Source: Microcebus murinus (taxonomy: Eukaryota; Chordata; Mammalia; Primates; Cheirogaleidae). Taken from it: 64,000 nt of DNA. The notes under the pieces were generated by a model, which ran no database searches, had not been told where the DNA came from, and saw nothing but the letters and a program-made list of their open reading frames with translations. Both the position numbers and the translations under genes were made by a program. This document shows, piece by piece, positions 1 to 10,544 of the stretch. Where the stretch lies: positions 100,490,014-100,554,013 of the forward strand of contig NC_134136.1 in assembly GCF_040939455.1 (NCBI RefSeq), in the 5' to 3' direction. Numbering within the stretch: the first letter of the stretch is position 1; every line of letters begins with the position of its first letter.

Positions 1-360
1 TTTTCTATTTTTCCTTATTCTCTCTCAACTCCACAGTAAATACTGTTGGTCTACCTTCAAAATATATCCAGAGAGTGATATCAGCAAGTTGGCAAAATAT
101 GAGTTTCCAACTCTCATCAATTTGAACAACATCAATTTGAACAACCACCCACCCGTGAAAATACCTTCATAAGAGCTAAAGAAGCAAGGTGAGGGATTAT
201 AGCACTTGAGTGGAATGTAGAAATAAGAAAAGATGCATTGAAGAGGAAAGAAAGGATAGTTTCACATTACACTGGTCACTTGTCCCTCAAGCCTGCACAG
301 TGAAGCATGGAGAGAGATACACTCTGCATGGGGAAAAGAGAGTGAAGTAAGCACTAGACT

Positions 361-905
361 TTGCCGCAGACCCCAGCACAAGATCAGCCCAGTGAACCAC
401 TGTACCAGACCAGCCCCACAGAACCAAAATCCAGCCCAATACACAAGGCTTCAGGCTCTAGGCCCACCCCTGCATATCCAGACTCCAGGTTTGCCCCCGT
501 ACAAGGCAGGACACTGTATCCCAAGTTCCAGTCTGGCCCTAGCAGATTCAGTGCCAGGTCTGCCTCAGTGGTATGCCAACCCTCATGGCCCCAGGCTCCA
601 GGTTGGCTCCCATGGCACTAGACTCTTGTCACATCCCCTGAGTATACAAACTCCAGGCCTGTTCCCGTGGACACAGTCACCAGGACTACTCCATTAGACC
701 CTGGGGATAGGCCAGCCTTTGTGAGCCTAGCATCCAGACCCATACCTTTGGACCCATGGTTCAAGCTTAACTCCATGGGTACAGGTGCAAAGTTTACCAA
801 AGTGGATGAAGGTACCAGGCCTACCCCAGTTGGCTGAGGCTCCCGGCATGCTCCTGTGGACCCAAGCATTAGGCTAACTCCTGTGGACAAGGTAGACAGG
901 CCCAC
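361..905 (+). repeat. Degenerate tandem-like 5' UTR repeats of the old L1
   Basis: The segment is clearly GC-richer than its surroundings. It is built of diverged units of roughly 30-35 bases around CCAGGCC, CCCCTGTGG and GACCCA. Such repeats occur in 5' UTRs of old L1M elements, which fits the ORF1-like sequence that follows directly. Several frames of 80-100 codons stay open here only because of this composition. I see no protein family in them. Confidence 0.6.
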
Positions 906-2201
906 ATGCCTGCTGACCTAAGCACCAGGAAAGCCATCCCAAAGACTCAAGCAACAAGCTCACTTGAAGTCCCAGTCAGTGGGCCTACCCAGAATTTCTG
1001 TATAGAGCAACTGGTAATTGAGTTTCACTGCTAAAGCTAATGCAAAAAGACTGTAAGAGATGCCTATTGCTTCATATGTGAAAACACCAATGCTAGGCCA
1101 CAAGGATCACTAATAATCAAAGAAACATGAAACTATCAAAGGAACAAAATAAAGCACGAGTAACCAACCCTAAAGAAAAGAATATCTAAATACTCCCTGA
1201 CAAAAAAATTCAAAATAATCTTCTTAAAGAAGCTCAGGGAACTACAAGACAACACAGATAAACAAACAGACAATATCAGGAAAACAATACACAAAATGAG
1301 AAGTTCAACAAGGTGATAGAAACCATAAAAAAGAACCAAACTGAAATTCTGGAGGTGAAGAAATTCAGGACCTGAAGAACACAATGATTGAACAGAAAAA
1401 CTTTATTCTATAGAGTTTTAACAGCACACACAAAGACTGGTCATTTAAAATTACCCAGTCAAAGGAGCAAAAAGAAAAATGAATAAATGGAGTTAAGAAA
1501 GGATACAGGACATATGCAATAACATCAAGCAAACTAATATATGCATTATGGGAGTCTCAGAGGGAACAGAGGAATAAAAAGGGACAAAAAGTTTATTTAA
1601 AGAAATAATGACAGAAAACTTCCCAAATGTGAAGAGAGAAATGCATATCCAGCCCCATGAAACCCAAAGAATTCCAAATAGGTTAAGAAAGAGACACATG
1701 ATTATCAAATTCACAAAAGTCATAGAAAAAGAGAGAATTTTGAAAGCAATAAGAGAAAAGTGACTCATTACATATAAGACTATCAGATTTCTCAGCAGGA
1801 ACTTTGAAGTCCGAGAGAGACAGAAAGAGAGTCTCTTGATGATATATTCAAAGTGCTGAAAGGAAAAAAAATGCCAAAAATGCCAAGAATACTATACTTA
1901 GAAGAGTTGTTCTTCAGAAAGAAAGTGGAGGTAAAGATTTTCTCAAACAAAAGCCCTGGAAGTTCATCATGACTATACCTGACTTATAAGCAATGCTAAA
2001 GTTAGTTCTTCAAGTTGAAATGAAAGGACACTAACAACATGGAAACATAAGTATAATGTAAAAATATAGTCAAATTCAGTATGCTTTAATATTGTAATGG
2101 TTATGTGTAAATATTTTAACTCTAATACAAAAATTAAAAAGAAAAAAGTATTTAAAATAGCTATAGCTACATTGATTTGTTAACAGATACATGATTTTAT
2201 A

Positions 2202-2222
2202 TGTGTGTGTGTGTGTGTGTGT
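2202..2222. repeat. (TG)n microsatellite
   Basis: About ten pure TG dinucleotides inside the old L1. Likely length-polymorphic. Confidence 0.9.
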
Positions 2223-2973
2223 AAAATGTGAGAGAAGTTGAAGTGTAGAGTTTTTGTATGACATTAAAGTTGTTATCAACTAAAAATAGACTGTTATAAA
2301 TATAAGATATTTTATGTGAGACTCATGGTAAATATGAAGAAAATAACTATAGAAGATGCACAAAATAAAATGTGAAGAAAAATCAAGGCAAGTCCCTACA
2401 AAATATCAATGAAACATAAAGAAGGCAGTAAGAGAGGGAAAGAGGAATAAATTAACACTATAAGATATACAGAAAAAATTATAAAATGGCAGTAGTAAAT
2501 CCTTACCTATTAATAATTACTTTAAATATAAATGGATTAAATTCTATAATCAAAAACATAGAGTAGCTTACTGGGGAAAAATATAGTTCCAACTCTATGC
2601 TGCCTACAAAAGACTTATTTGAGCTTTAAAGACAACAGGCTGGAAGTTAAGGTATGGAAAAAGATATGCCATGCAAATGATAACCTAAAGAGAGAAGGGG
2701 TGGCTATACTTACATAAGACAATAGATTTTAAGTAAAATAACTGTCAGGACAGACAAAGAAGGTCATTACACAATGAAAAAGGAGTCAATTCATCAAGAA
2801 GATACGAAAATGTTAATATATGTATAGTCCATATCAGAACACCTAAATATATAAAGCAAATATTAACAGAACTAAAGGGATAAACTGCAATACAATAACA
2901 GCATGGGATTTTAGTACCCCACTTTCAAAAATGGATAGACCATAGACAGAAAATCAACAAGGACACAGCAAAC

Positions 2974-3168
2974 TTGAACAACACTACAGACCAAATACAC
3001 CTAACAGATGTATATAGAACATACTATCCCACAACAGCAGACATATTCTTTTCAAGGGTATATGGAACATTCCTCAGGATAGATAATATATTAGGCCATA
3101 AAACAAGTTTTAACAAATTTAAGAAGTTTAAAATAATTCAAGTATCTTTTCCAACCACTATAATATGA
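2974..3168 (+). pseudogene. L1 ORF2 endonuclease-domain fragment
   Basis: A 64-codon open frame that matches the C-terminal half of the apurinic-type endonuclease domain of L1 ORF2p, the enzyme that nicks target DNA for reverse transcription. The stretch around residues 22-43 (DIFFSR, then RIDNILGHK) corresponds to the catalytic loop, where active L1 has an Asp-His pair. Here the His is Asn (residue 38, codon at 3085-3087). Stops flank the frame. It is a dead fragment of the L1 at 60-3885. Confidence 0.75.
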
Positions 3169-3287
3169 AACTAGAAATCAATAACAGAATCATGGAAAAT
3201 TCACAAATATGTGAAAATTAAACAATACATTCTTGAAAAACTGAAGGATCAAAGATGAAATCAAAAGGGAAATCAAAAAATATTTTC

Positions 3288-3613
3288 GGCTGGGCGCGGT
3301 GGCTCACGCCTGTAATCCTAGCTCTCTGGGAGGCCGAGGCGGGTGGATTGCTCGAGGTCAGGAGTTCGAAACCAGCCTAAGCAAGAGCGTGACCCTGTCT
3401 CTACTATAAATAGAAAGAAATTAATTGGCCAACTAATATATATAGAAAAAATTAGCCGGGCATGGTGGCACATGCCTGCAGTCCAGCTACTTGGGAGGCT
3501 GAGGCAGAAGGATTGCTTGAGCCTAGGAGTTTGAGGTTGCTGTGAGCTAGACTGACGCCAGCCACTCACTCTAGCCTGGGCAACAAAGCGAGTCTCTGTC
3601 TCCAAAAAAAAAA
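3288..3613 (+). mobile_element. Strepsirrhine-type Alu SINE with 13-bp target-site duplication
   Basis: A dimeric 7SL-derived Alu. It opens with GGCTGGGCGCGGTGGCTCA and contains a left monomer, then the AT-rich linker with an extra stretch around 3405-3450 that human Alus lack. The right monomer (ATTAGCCGGGCATGGTGGCA) and a 16-base poly(A) follow. The duplication AAAAAATATTTTC lies at 3275-3287 and 3614-3626. RNA polymerase III box A and box B regions are still recognisable in the left monomer. It sits in the endonuclease region of an old L1 and is therefore younger than that L1. Confidence 0.95.
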
Positions 3614-4464
3614 AAAAAATATTTTCACACAAGTGAAAATAGAGCCATAACATACTCAAACTTACAGGATGCAGCAAAAGCAATTCTAAGAGGGAAATAT
3701 ATAGTGATAAATGCCTAAATTGAAAAAGGAAATGTCTTAAATAAAAAATTTAATTTTATACCTTAAGGAACTAGAAGAACAAACAAAGCCCAAAGTTATC
3801 AGAAGAAAGGGAGTAACGAAGATCAGAGCTGAAATAAATGAAATCAGTACTAGAAAAGCAATAAAAAGCATCAGCAATATTTGTATTATATATTGGGGTG
3901 CTCCAGGGTTAGGTGCCTATATATTTATAGTTGTTATATCCTTTTTTGTGTTGACTGTTTTATCATTATATAATATATTGCCCTTCTTTGTCTTTTTCTT
4001 ACAGTTCTTGACTTAAAATATATTTTATGTGACATAAGTATAGCTACTTCTGCTCTTTTTTTGGTTTCCATTTGCATGGAATAGCTTTTTTCATCTCTTC
4101 CCTTTTAGTCTATGCATGTCTTTATAGATAAGATGAGTTTCTTGTAGATAGCATATAGTTGGGTCTTGTTTTTTACCCCACTCAGCCAATCTATGTCTTT
4201 CAATTGGAGAATTTCATCCAATTACATTCAAGGTTATTATTGATAGGTAACAGTTTACTACTGCCATATTTTTTACTTGTTTTCTGGTTGTTTTGTAGAA
4301 GCTGTCTTCATTTTTTCCTCTCATACTGTCTTCCTTTTTGTTAAATGATTCTCTATAGTACTATGTTTTAATTCTGTGCTATTTATTTTTAGGGTGTCTA
4401 TTATAGGTTTTTCTTTGTGGCTACCATAAAGCTTATTAAAAAATCTAATATTTATAACAGTTTA

Positions 4465-5160
4465 TTTTATTTTTTAAATTTCAGAATATTACTGGGGTAC
4501 AATATCTTTGGTTGCATATATTGCCTTTGCACCATACAAGTCAGAGTTACATGTGTGCCCATCCTCCAGACAGTACATACCGCACACATTGTGAATTTAC
4601 CCAACCCTCTTACCCCCTCCCACCTGCCCAACACCAAATGAATGCTGCTTCTGTATGTGCCCATAAGTATTGATCAATTAGTACCAATTTAATGGTGAGT
4701 ACATGTGGTGCTTGTTTTTCCATTCTTGTACTACTTCACTTAGAAGAATGGGCTCCAGCTCCATCCAGGATAATATGAGAGGTATTAATTCACCATTAAT
4801 TTTTATGGTACATATACCATATTTTATTAATCTACCCATGTATTGATGGACAGTTGGGTTGTTTCCACATCCTGGTAATTGTGAATTGTGCTGCAATAAA
4901 CATTCAAGCATAAGTGTCTTTTTGACAAAATGGCTTTTTTTCTGTTGGGTAAATACCCAGTAGTGGAACTGCTGGATCAAACAGTAGTCCTACTTTTAGT
5001 TCTTTGAAGTATCTCCATATTATTGTCCATATAGATTGTATTGATTTGCAGTCCCACCAGCAGTGTATGAGTGTTCCTATCTCTGCATCCATGCCAACAT
5101 TTATTGTTTTGTGACCTTTGATAAAAGCCATTCTCACTGGAGTTAAGTGATATCTCATTG
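4465..5160 (-). mobile_element. Lemur-type L1 3' end, older subtype, minus strand
   Basis: A T-rich start (the reversed poly(A)) is followed by the reversed C-rich 3' UTR near 4555-4640 and the reversed C-terminus of ORF2. Two overlapping minus-strand frames (4678-4980 and 4904-5158) give ORF2p C-terminal words such as EVVQEWKNKHHMYSP and IWRYFKELKVGLLFDPAVP. They are out of frame with each other, so it is a pseudogene. The element stops at the ORF2 position that reads CTCATTGTGG on this strand, where the next L1 starts. Wording matches the L1 at 42072 better than the younger copy next to it. Confidence 0.85.
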
Positions 5161-6419
5161 TGGTTTTTAATTTTTTTTTTATTTTAGCATATTATGGTGA
5201 TACAAGTGTTAAAGTTACATATATTGCCCATGCTCCCCTCCCCCCTCGATTAAGAGCTTCAAGTGTGTCCATCCCCCAAATATTGTGCATCTTACTCGTT
5301 GTGTTTGTATATACCCATCCCCTTCTCCCCCCTCCCACCTGCCCGACACCTAATAAATGTTATTCCTATATGTACACTTAAGTGTTGATCTGTTAATACC
5401 AATTTTCTGGTGAGTACACGTGGTGCTTGTTTTTCCATTCTTGAGATACTTCACTTAGTAGAATGGGTTCCAGCTCTATCCAGAAATATACAAGAGGTGC
5501 TATATCACCATTGTTTCTTAAAGCTGAGTAGTGCTCCATGGTATACATATACCACATTTTATTAATCCACTCATGAATTGATGGGCACTTGGGTTGTTTC
5601 CACAAACAGTGGAAACAACAGTTTTGCAATTGTGAATTGTGCTGCTATAAATATTCGAGTCCAGGTATCTTTTTCATAAAGTGACTTTTGATTTTTTGGG
5701 TAGATGCCTAGTAGTGGAATTGCTGGATCAAATGGTAGATCTACTTGTATCACTTTGAGGTATCTCCATATTGCTTTCCACAGAGGTTGAACTAGTTTGC
5801 GGTCCCACCAGCAGTGTAGGAATGTTCCTATCTCTCTGCATACATGCCAGCATTTATTGTTTGGGGACTTTTTGATAAAGGCCATTCTCACTGGAGTTAA
5901 GTGATATCTCATTGTAGTTTTGATTTGCATTTCCCTGATGATTAGAGATGTTGAACATTTTTTCATATGTTTGTTGGCCATTATTCTATCTTCTTTTTAA
6001 GTTTCTGTTCATGTCCTTTTCCCACTTTTTAATGGGGTGGTTTGAATTTTTCTTGCTGATTTTCCTGAGTTCTATAGAGATTCTAGTTATCAGCCCTTTA
6101 CCAGATGTGTAGCATATAAATATTTTCTCCCATTCTGTAGGTTGTCTATTCACTCTAATGATTGTATCCTTGGCTGTGCAGAAGCTTTTTAATTTGATCA
6201 GGTCCTATTTATTCATTTTTGTTGTTGCTGTGATTGCTTTTGGGGTCTTCTTCATAAATTCTTTGCCTAGCCCAATGCCTATAAGAATTTTTCCAATATT
6301 TTCTTCTAGAATTCTTCCAGTTTCATGCCTTAGATTTAAATGAGTTATCCATGATGAGTTGATTTTTGTGAATGCTGAGAGGTGAGGATCCTGTTTCAGC
6401 CTTCTACATGTGGCTATCC
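5161..6419 (-). mobile_element. Lemur-type L1 3' end, younger subtype, minus strand
   Basis: Reversed poly(A) at 5168-5180, the C-rich lemur 3' UTR (5225-5345), then the ORF2 C-terminus and part of the reverse-transcriptase downstream region, 5'-truncated near 6419. Either this copy inserted into the older one at 4465-5160 and everything up to 6419 belongs to it, or the older copy resumes at about 5916. The two cannot be told apart by eye because the elements are homologous there. Confidence 0.85.
5393..5981 (-). pseudogene. L1 ORF2p C-terminal region, frameshifted
   Basis: Two overlapping minus-strand frames cover the cysteine-rich C-terminus of L1 ORF2p. The upstream one (5571-5981, 136 codons) carries [20 protein letters not shown], then [19 protein letters not shown], in which the Cys-X3-Cys spacing and the His-Cys pair are kept but a later Cys is Arg. 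The downstream one (5393-5629) carries [20 protein letters not shown] and ends KNKHHVYSPENWY. A frameshift within 5571-5629, near a GTTTCCACAAACAGTGG duplication, separates them. Confidence 0.85.
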
Positions 6420-6540
6420 ATAACAGGTCATTTTAAACTGATAATGACTTACCTTTGATCACAAAGTAAAAACAGAGACAAAAACTCCACAGTTTAACAC
6501 CATCTCCCACCCCATTTTGACTTATTGATGTTTAAATTTA

Positions 6541-7350
6541 TATCTTTGTAAAATGGCTATTTCAAATGCTGGCTAGGATGTGGGAAAGGGGGAACACTAG
6601 TACGTTGTTGGTTAAAGTGTAAATTAGTATAGCTACTATGGAAAACAGTATGGAGATTACTAAAAAACAAAAAAATACATCTACCATATGATCTTGCATT
6701 CCCACTTCTTGGGATATAGTTAAAATAATGGAAATCAGTAAGTTGAAGAGATACCTGCACTGCTATGTTTATAAGAATACCATCCATGATAGCCAAACTA
6801 TGGAATCAGCCTAAATATCCATTAACATATAGGTGGATAAAGAAAATGTGGTATATATACACAATGGGATATTATTCAGCTTTATCAAATGAATGAAATT
6901 CTATCATTTATCACAACATGGATGTATCCAGAGGACATTATTTTAAGTGACATAAGCCGGACACAGAAAGATAAGTATTGCATGTTCTCACTTATATGTG
7001 GGAGGTAAAAAAGTGGATCTCATGCGAGAAGAACATAGAATGATGGTTACTATAGGTTGGGAAGGGAAGAGATCAAGAGAGATTGGGTACAAAAATGCAG
7101 TTATATAGAGGGAATAAGTTCTAGTGTTTTATAGCACAGAGGATGATAATAGTTAATAATTTATTGTAGTTTTCAAAATTGCTAGAAAATTTTGACTGTT
7201 CCTACCACAAGCAAATGACAAATGTTTGAGCTGAGGAATATCCCAATTACCCTGATTTGATCACTACACATTGTATTCATGTATCAAAATGTCACAAATA
7301 CCCTATAAATATGTACAATTTTTAAATATATCAATTTTAAATATATCAAC
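6541..7350 (+). mobile_element. L1 3' end (L1MA/L1PB-like), plus strand
   Basis: Recognised from the conserved ORF2 tail and 3' UTR order: TGGATAAAGAAAATGTGGTA, then CATGTTCTCACTTATATGTG near 6980, ending in a TATAAATATGTACAATT tail. Frames are short and broken. It is 5'-truncated. A 54-bp segment of it (6583-6636) has a near-identical inverted copy at 8611-8664. Confidence 0.85.
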
Positions 7351-7478
7351 TTTAAAGATTAAGTAAAGAGGTGTTAAAGAGTAAAAGTAAAGAGGTGTTT
7401 TGTTAAAGACAAGCAATGTTGAGAAACTCTTACCTACATAAAAACTAAGAAAAGAGAAAGAAAACTCTAATACCTGTT

Positions 7479-8321
7479 CAGTAAGTTCTCATTTAATGTA
7501 ATCAATAGGTTCATGGAAAGTGATTTTAAGCAAATCGATACATAGCAAAACCAATTTTACCATAGGCTAATTGATAAAAACAAGGGTTAAGTTTTATGAG
7601 TTATTTTTGTTCACAAAAGCATCACCAAACTTCTAAATAGAGAACCCCTAATATTAAGCATTGAAATAAATGTGAGCTATACATCCATTTGAAAAGGATT
7701 AATAAAAACGAGTAATATAATTATTTATCCCATTTTTGGTGAATCAATGAGTGACAGCAGTCATAGTGGTGGTGGGTTTAATCAAGGAATAAGTGTTTGC
7801 TAAGAAAAAATTGTAAGGAGCACCTCCTACCCCCATGCAGTTCAAAAACAATAACAAATATGGTGAGCTTGCTGAGCATTTTCCTTCCATATCATTCATT
7901 GTTGTGCATTTGTATGATTATCATATACCTTATGAATTTTTATTTTATAATAATTAATATTATTTCATTCACATATTTTCCAACCTGCTTATTGCAGTTC
8001 AAGATCACAGGTGGCCGAAGTCTATCCTAGCATCTCAAGGTACAAGGCAGGAACCAACCCTGGAACAGACACCATTCAGTCACAGGGTAAAATCACACAC
8101 ACACATCCACATTAACTCAAACTGGGACAATTTAGACATGCCAATTAACCTAACAGGCACATCTTTGGGATGTAGAATGAAACTGGTGTACTTGGAGAAA
8201 ACCTATGCAGACATGAGGAGAATGTACAAACTCCACAGACTAACTCCAGCTAGGAATGAAATTTTTTTCTCATTGTTATAACAAAATAGCATTGAATGAA
8301 ACGATGGTATTCAAAGACCTG
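7479..8321. mobile_element. Old interspersed repeat with CAG...CTG ends, family not named
   Basis: The left end reads CAGTAAGTTCTCATTTAATG and the right end, reversed, CAGCAGGTCTTTGAATACC. These share a weak terminal inverted repeat, suggesting an old DNA transposon. The middle (8040-8270) holds a motif series (CCAATTAACCTAAC, CATCTTTGGGATGT, GGAGAAAACC) that resembles 3' tails of some vertebrate LINEs and SINEs. I recognise the sequence as repetitive but cannot name the family safely, and I see no clear target duplication. Confidence 0.45.
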
Positions 8322-8334
8322 CTATAATTATAAT

Positions 8335-9475
8335 TATAAATAAAAGAGAAGATGTTATAACTCACACTACAGAAATACAAAGAATCATAATAGATTACTG
8401 AGAATAATTATATGGCAAAAAATTGGATAGCCTAGAAGAAATAGATAAATTCCTAGAAACATACAATCTACCAAAACTGAATCATTATAGAAAATGTGAA
8501 GAAATCAATAATGAATAAGGACATTTAATCAGTAATCAAAAACCTCCCAATAAAGAAAAGCCTAAGACTTCATGGTTTCACTGGTGAATTCCACCAAACT
8601 TTGTAAGAATGTAGCTATACTAATTTACACTTTAACCAACAATGTACTAGTGTCCCCCCTTTTCCAATCCTTTTTAAAACTCCTCCAAATATTCAAGAGG
8701 AGGGAATACTTTTAAACTCATTTTATGAGGCCAGCATTACCCTGATACCAAAGCTGGACAAGGACACTATAAGGAAATAAAATTACAGAACAATATCCCT
8801 GATGAACAGAGATGCAAAAATTCTCAACAAAACGCTAGAAAACCTAGCTAAACAACACATTAAAAGGATCACAGCATGATCAAGTAGGTTTGATCTCTGG
8901 GTTGCAAGATGGTTCAACATACACAAATCAATATATATGATGTATTACATTAACAGAATGAAGGATAAATTCCTCAAAATATGCAGAAAAATTTTTTATA
9001 AAATTCAACATCCTTCATGATAAAAAACCTGAACAAGTTAGGTATAGAAGAAATGGTCCTCATCATATAAAAGGCCATATATGACTAGGTAACAGCTAAC
9101 CTCATATTCAATGGTAAAAGCTGAAAGCACTAAGCGTCTAAGATTGGGAACCAGAAGAGTCCCCATTTTTGCCATTTCTATTCCACGTAGCATTGGAAAT
9201 TCTAGACAGACAAATTAAGCAATAAAAAGAAATAAAATGCATCCAAATCAGAAAGGAAGAAGTTAAATTTTCTCTACTTGCAGAGGACATGATCTTATAT
9301 AGAGAAAACTGTAAAGACTCCACAAAATGACTGTTATAACTAATAAATGAATTCAATAAATTTGCAGGATACAAAATCAATATACAGTTGAATGTCTATA
9401 TACAAAATCAATATACAGTTGAATGTCATAACCTCTCTGAAAAAGAAATTAAGAAAACAATCCAATGTACAATGG
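8335..9475 (+). mobile_element. Old L1 ORF2 fragment (reverse-transcriptase region), plus strand
   Basis: Matches L1 ORF2 from upstream of the reverse transcriptase into its catalytic core. Landmarks are the TTCACTGGTGAATTCCACC region, GAACAATATCCCTGATGAA, and a stretch at 9266-9303 where the FADD-type catalytic motif is decayed (reads LAEDM). Stops and frameshifts are frequent. Two internal oddities are a 54-bp insert at 8611-8664 and a 31-bp tandem duplication at 9369-9427. Confidence 0.85.
9369..9427. repeat. Tandem duplication, two 28-bp copies at 31-bp spacing
   Basis: Identical 28-base copies at 9369-9396 and 9400-9427 (ATACAAAATCAATATACAGT and on), separated by TAT, in the L1 ORF2 fragment. 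The L1 sequence expected here has one copy, so this is a local duplication after insertion. Confidence 0.9.
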
Positions 9476-9489
9476 AGGGGGAACACATT

Positions 9490-10544
9490 TTTATTTTTAA
9501 ATGATCAGTATAAATTTAATATTTTTGGTTACTCTTTATTCCTTTCTGCTTCCATATGGCTTCATTTTGAAATGCCTAAGTACTTCCCTTAATATTATTA
9601 TTGTTGCAAGTCTACTAGACTGATTTCTTTCACTTTTTGTTTCTTTGAAAACATCTTTATGTTGCCTTCATATTTGAAAGACTTTTTTATGGGTATCACA
9701 TTTTGTTTGCAGTTTTCTCTTTTACACTATGAAGATTGATCCTATTGTCTTCTGGCTTTAACTGTTAATGTTTAGAAGTTAGCTGTTAGTTTTAATTTTA
9801 CCCCTTTAAAGGCAATATACTTTTGTCTGGTTATTTTCACAATTTTATGACTTTTTGGCAGTATTACATGATATGTCTTTGAGTGGTTTCCTTTGCATTT
9901 TTTCTGCTTGGTATTTGGGGTGTTTCTTGAATCTATGGCTTGATGTCTTTCATGAACTTGGGGAAATTCTTGGTCATTATCTCTTCAAATACTACTTTTG
10001 TCCCTTTCTGGTTTTTTCCTTCTTCTTACTCATATGTTAGACCATTTTACCATATCCAATATGTTTCTTATGATTTATTCTGTATTTTCTACTCCTTTTC
10101 TCTCCATATTTCAATATAATTTTTTCCATTGGCCCGTCTTCCAATTCACTGCACCATTTTTAAATTAATAGTGTCTAATTTGCTATTAAACACATTAAGT
10201 TCTTGATTTCAGCTACTGTATTTTCTAATTATAGAGATTTTATTTTATATTTGTCATAGTTTCCTATTGTCTTCTGAAATTGTCTATGTTGTCAACTATT
10301 TTCTAGAACATATTAATCACAGTTATTTTAAAGTTTACCTCTGACAACCCTAATGTTTTGATATCCTGATTTCTGCTTCTGCTTTTCATTTATCCTTTAT
10401 TTTTTACTCATTTGGTCTTATATTGATATGCCTGTTTAGTTTTTATAGAATTCCATAGAAAACATGGAAATTATACAGAAAACACTGTATAATAATTTGA
10501 ATCACTGGATGATGCCCTCCTGAGGGAAGTTACTCTGATTCTGG
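9490..10544 (-). mobile_element. Old L1 ORF1-type sequence (HAL1/L1M-like), minus strand
   Basis: The pattern is that of reversed L1 ORF1 and the following spacer: TTGTCTTCTGGCTTT near 9745, then TTTCTTGAATCTATGG near 9925 and TCATTATCTCTTCAAATA near 9970. Decay is heavy and no frame of note survives. The region 10545-10990 may be the same element's 5' end, but I cannot support that firmly. Confidence 0.55.

Larger units (their letters stand above)
60..3885 (+). mobile_element. Old L1 (L1M/HAL1-like), 5' UTR through ORF2 endonuclease region, split by an Alu
   Basis: A plus-strand LINE-1 relic. 361-905 is a GC-richer run of imperfect repeats of the 5' UTR type, with recurring CCAGGC and GTGGACCCA words. 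1020-2000 reads like L1 ORF1 sequence, and 2350-3885 like the start of ORF2 (endonuclease region). All long frames are broken by stops and indels. The sequence resumes at 3627 after an Alu insertion at 3288-3613 and ends near 3885, where an L1 in the opposite orientation begins. The family name (L1M or HAL1) is judged from remembered consensus. The old age is inferred from the heavy decay. Confidence 0.8.
3886..6540 (-). mobile_element. Old L1, minus strand, ORF2 5' region, split by two younger L1 3' ends
   Basis: 3886-4453 is the reverse complement of the L1 ORF2 endonuclease region, as in TATAGCTACTTCTGCTCTTT. The same element resumes at about 6436-6540. Between the two halves is a block of lemur-type L1 sequence flanked by related 16-base copies at 4454-4469 and 6420-6435 (14 of 16 identical), taken as its target-site duplication. 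No long frame survives. Confidence 0.7.

Noticed and set aside
115..146. Tandem copy of CATCAATTTGAACAA as a regulatory repeat
   Set aside because: Two copies of a 15-mer in old L1 5' sequence is a small replication-type duplication with no sign of function.
361..697. Proline-rich open frames suggesting a small protein
   Set aside because: The sequence is degenerate L1 5' UTR repeats. Both strands and several frames are open, and ORF1-like L1 sequence follows directly.
3318..3683. 121-codon minus-strand frame
   Set aside because: It is the reverse reading of an Alu element, which often gives long open frames.
5225..5345. C-rich tracts recurring in the window as possible G-quadruplex regulatory sites
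   Set aside because: They are the shared 3' UTR of lemur-type L1 elements and recur at 18030, 33760, 42210, 45410, 50850 and 62610 for that reason.
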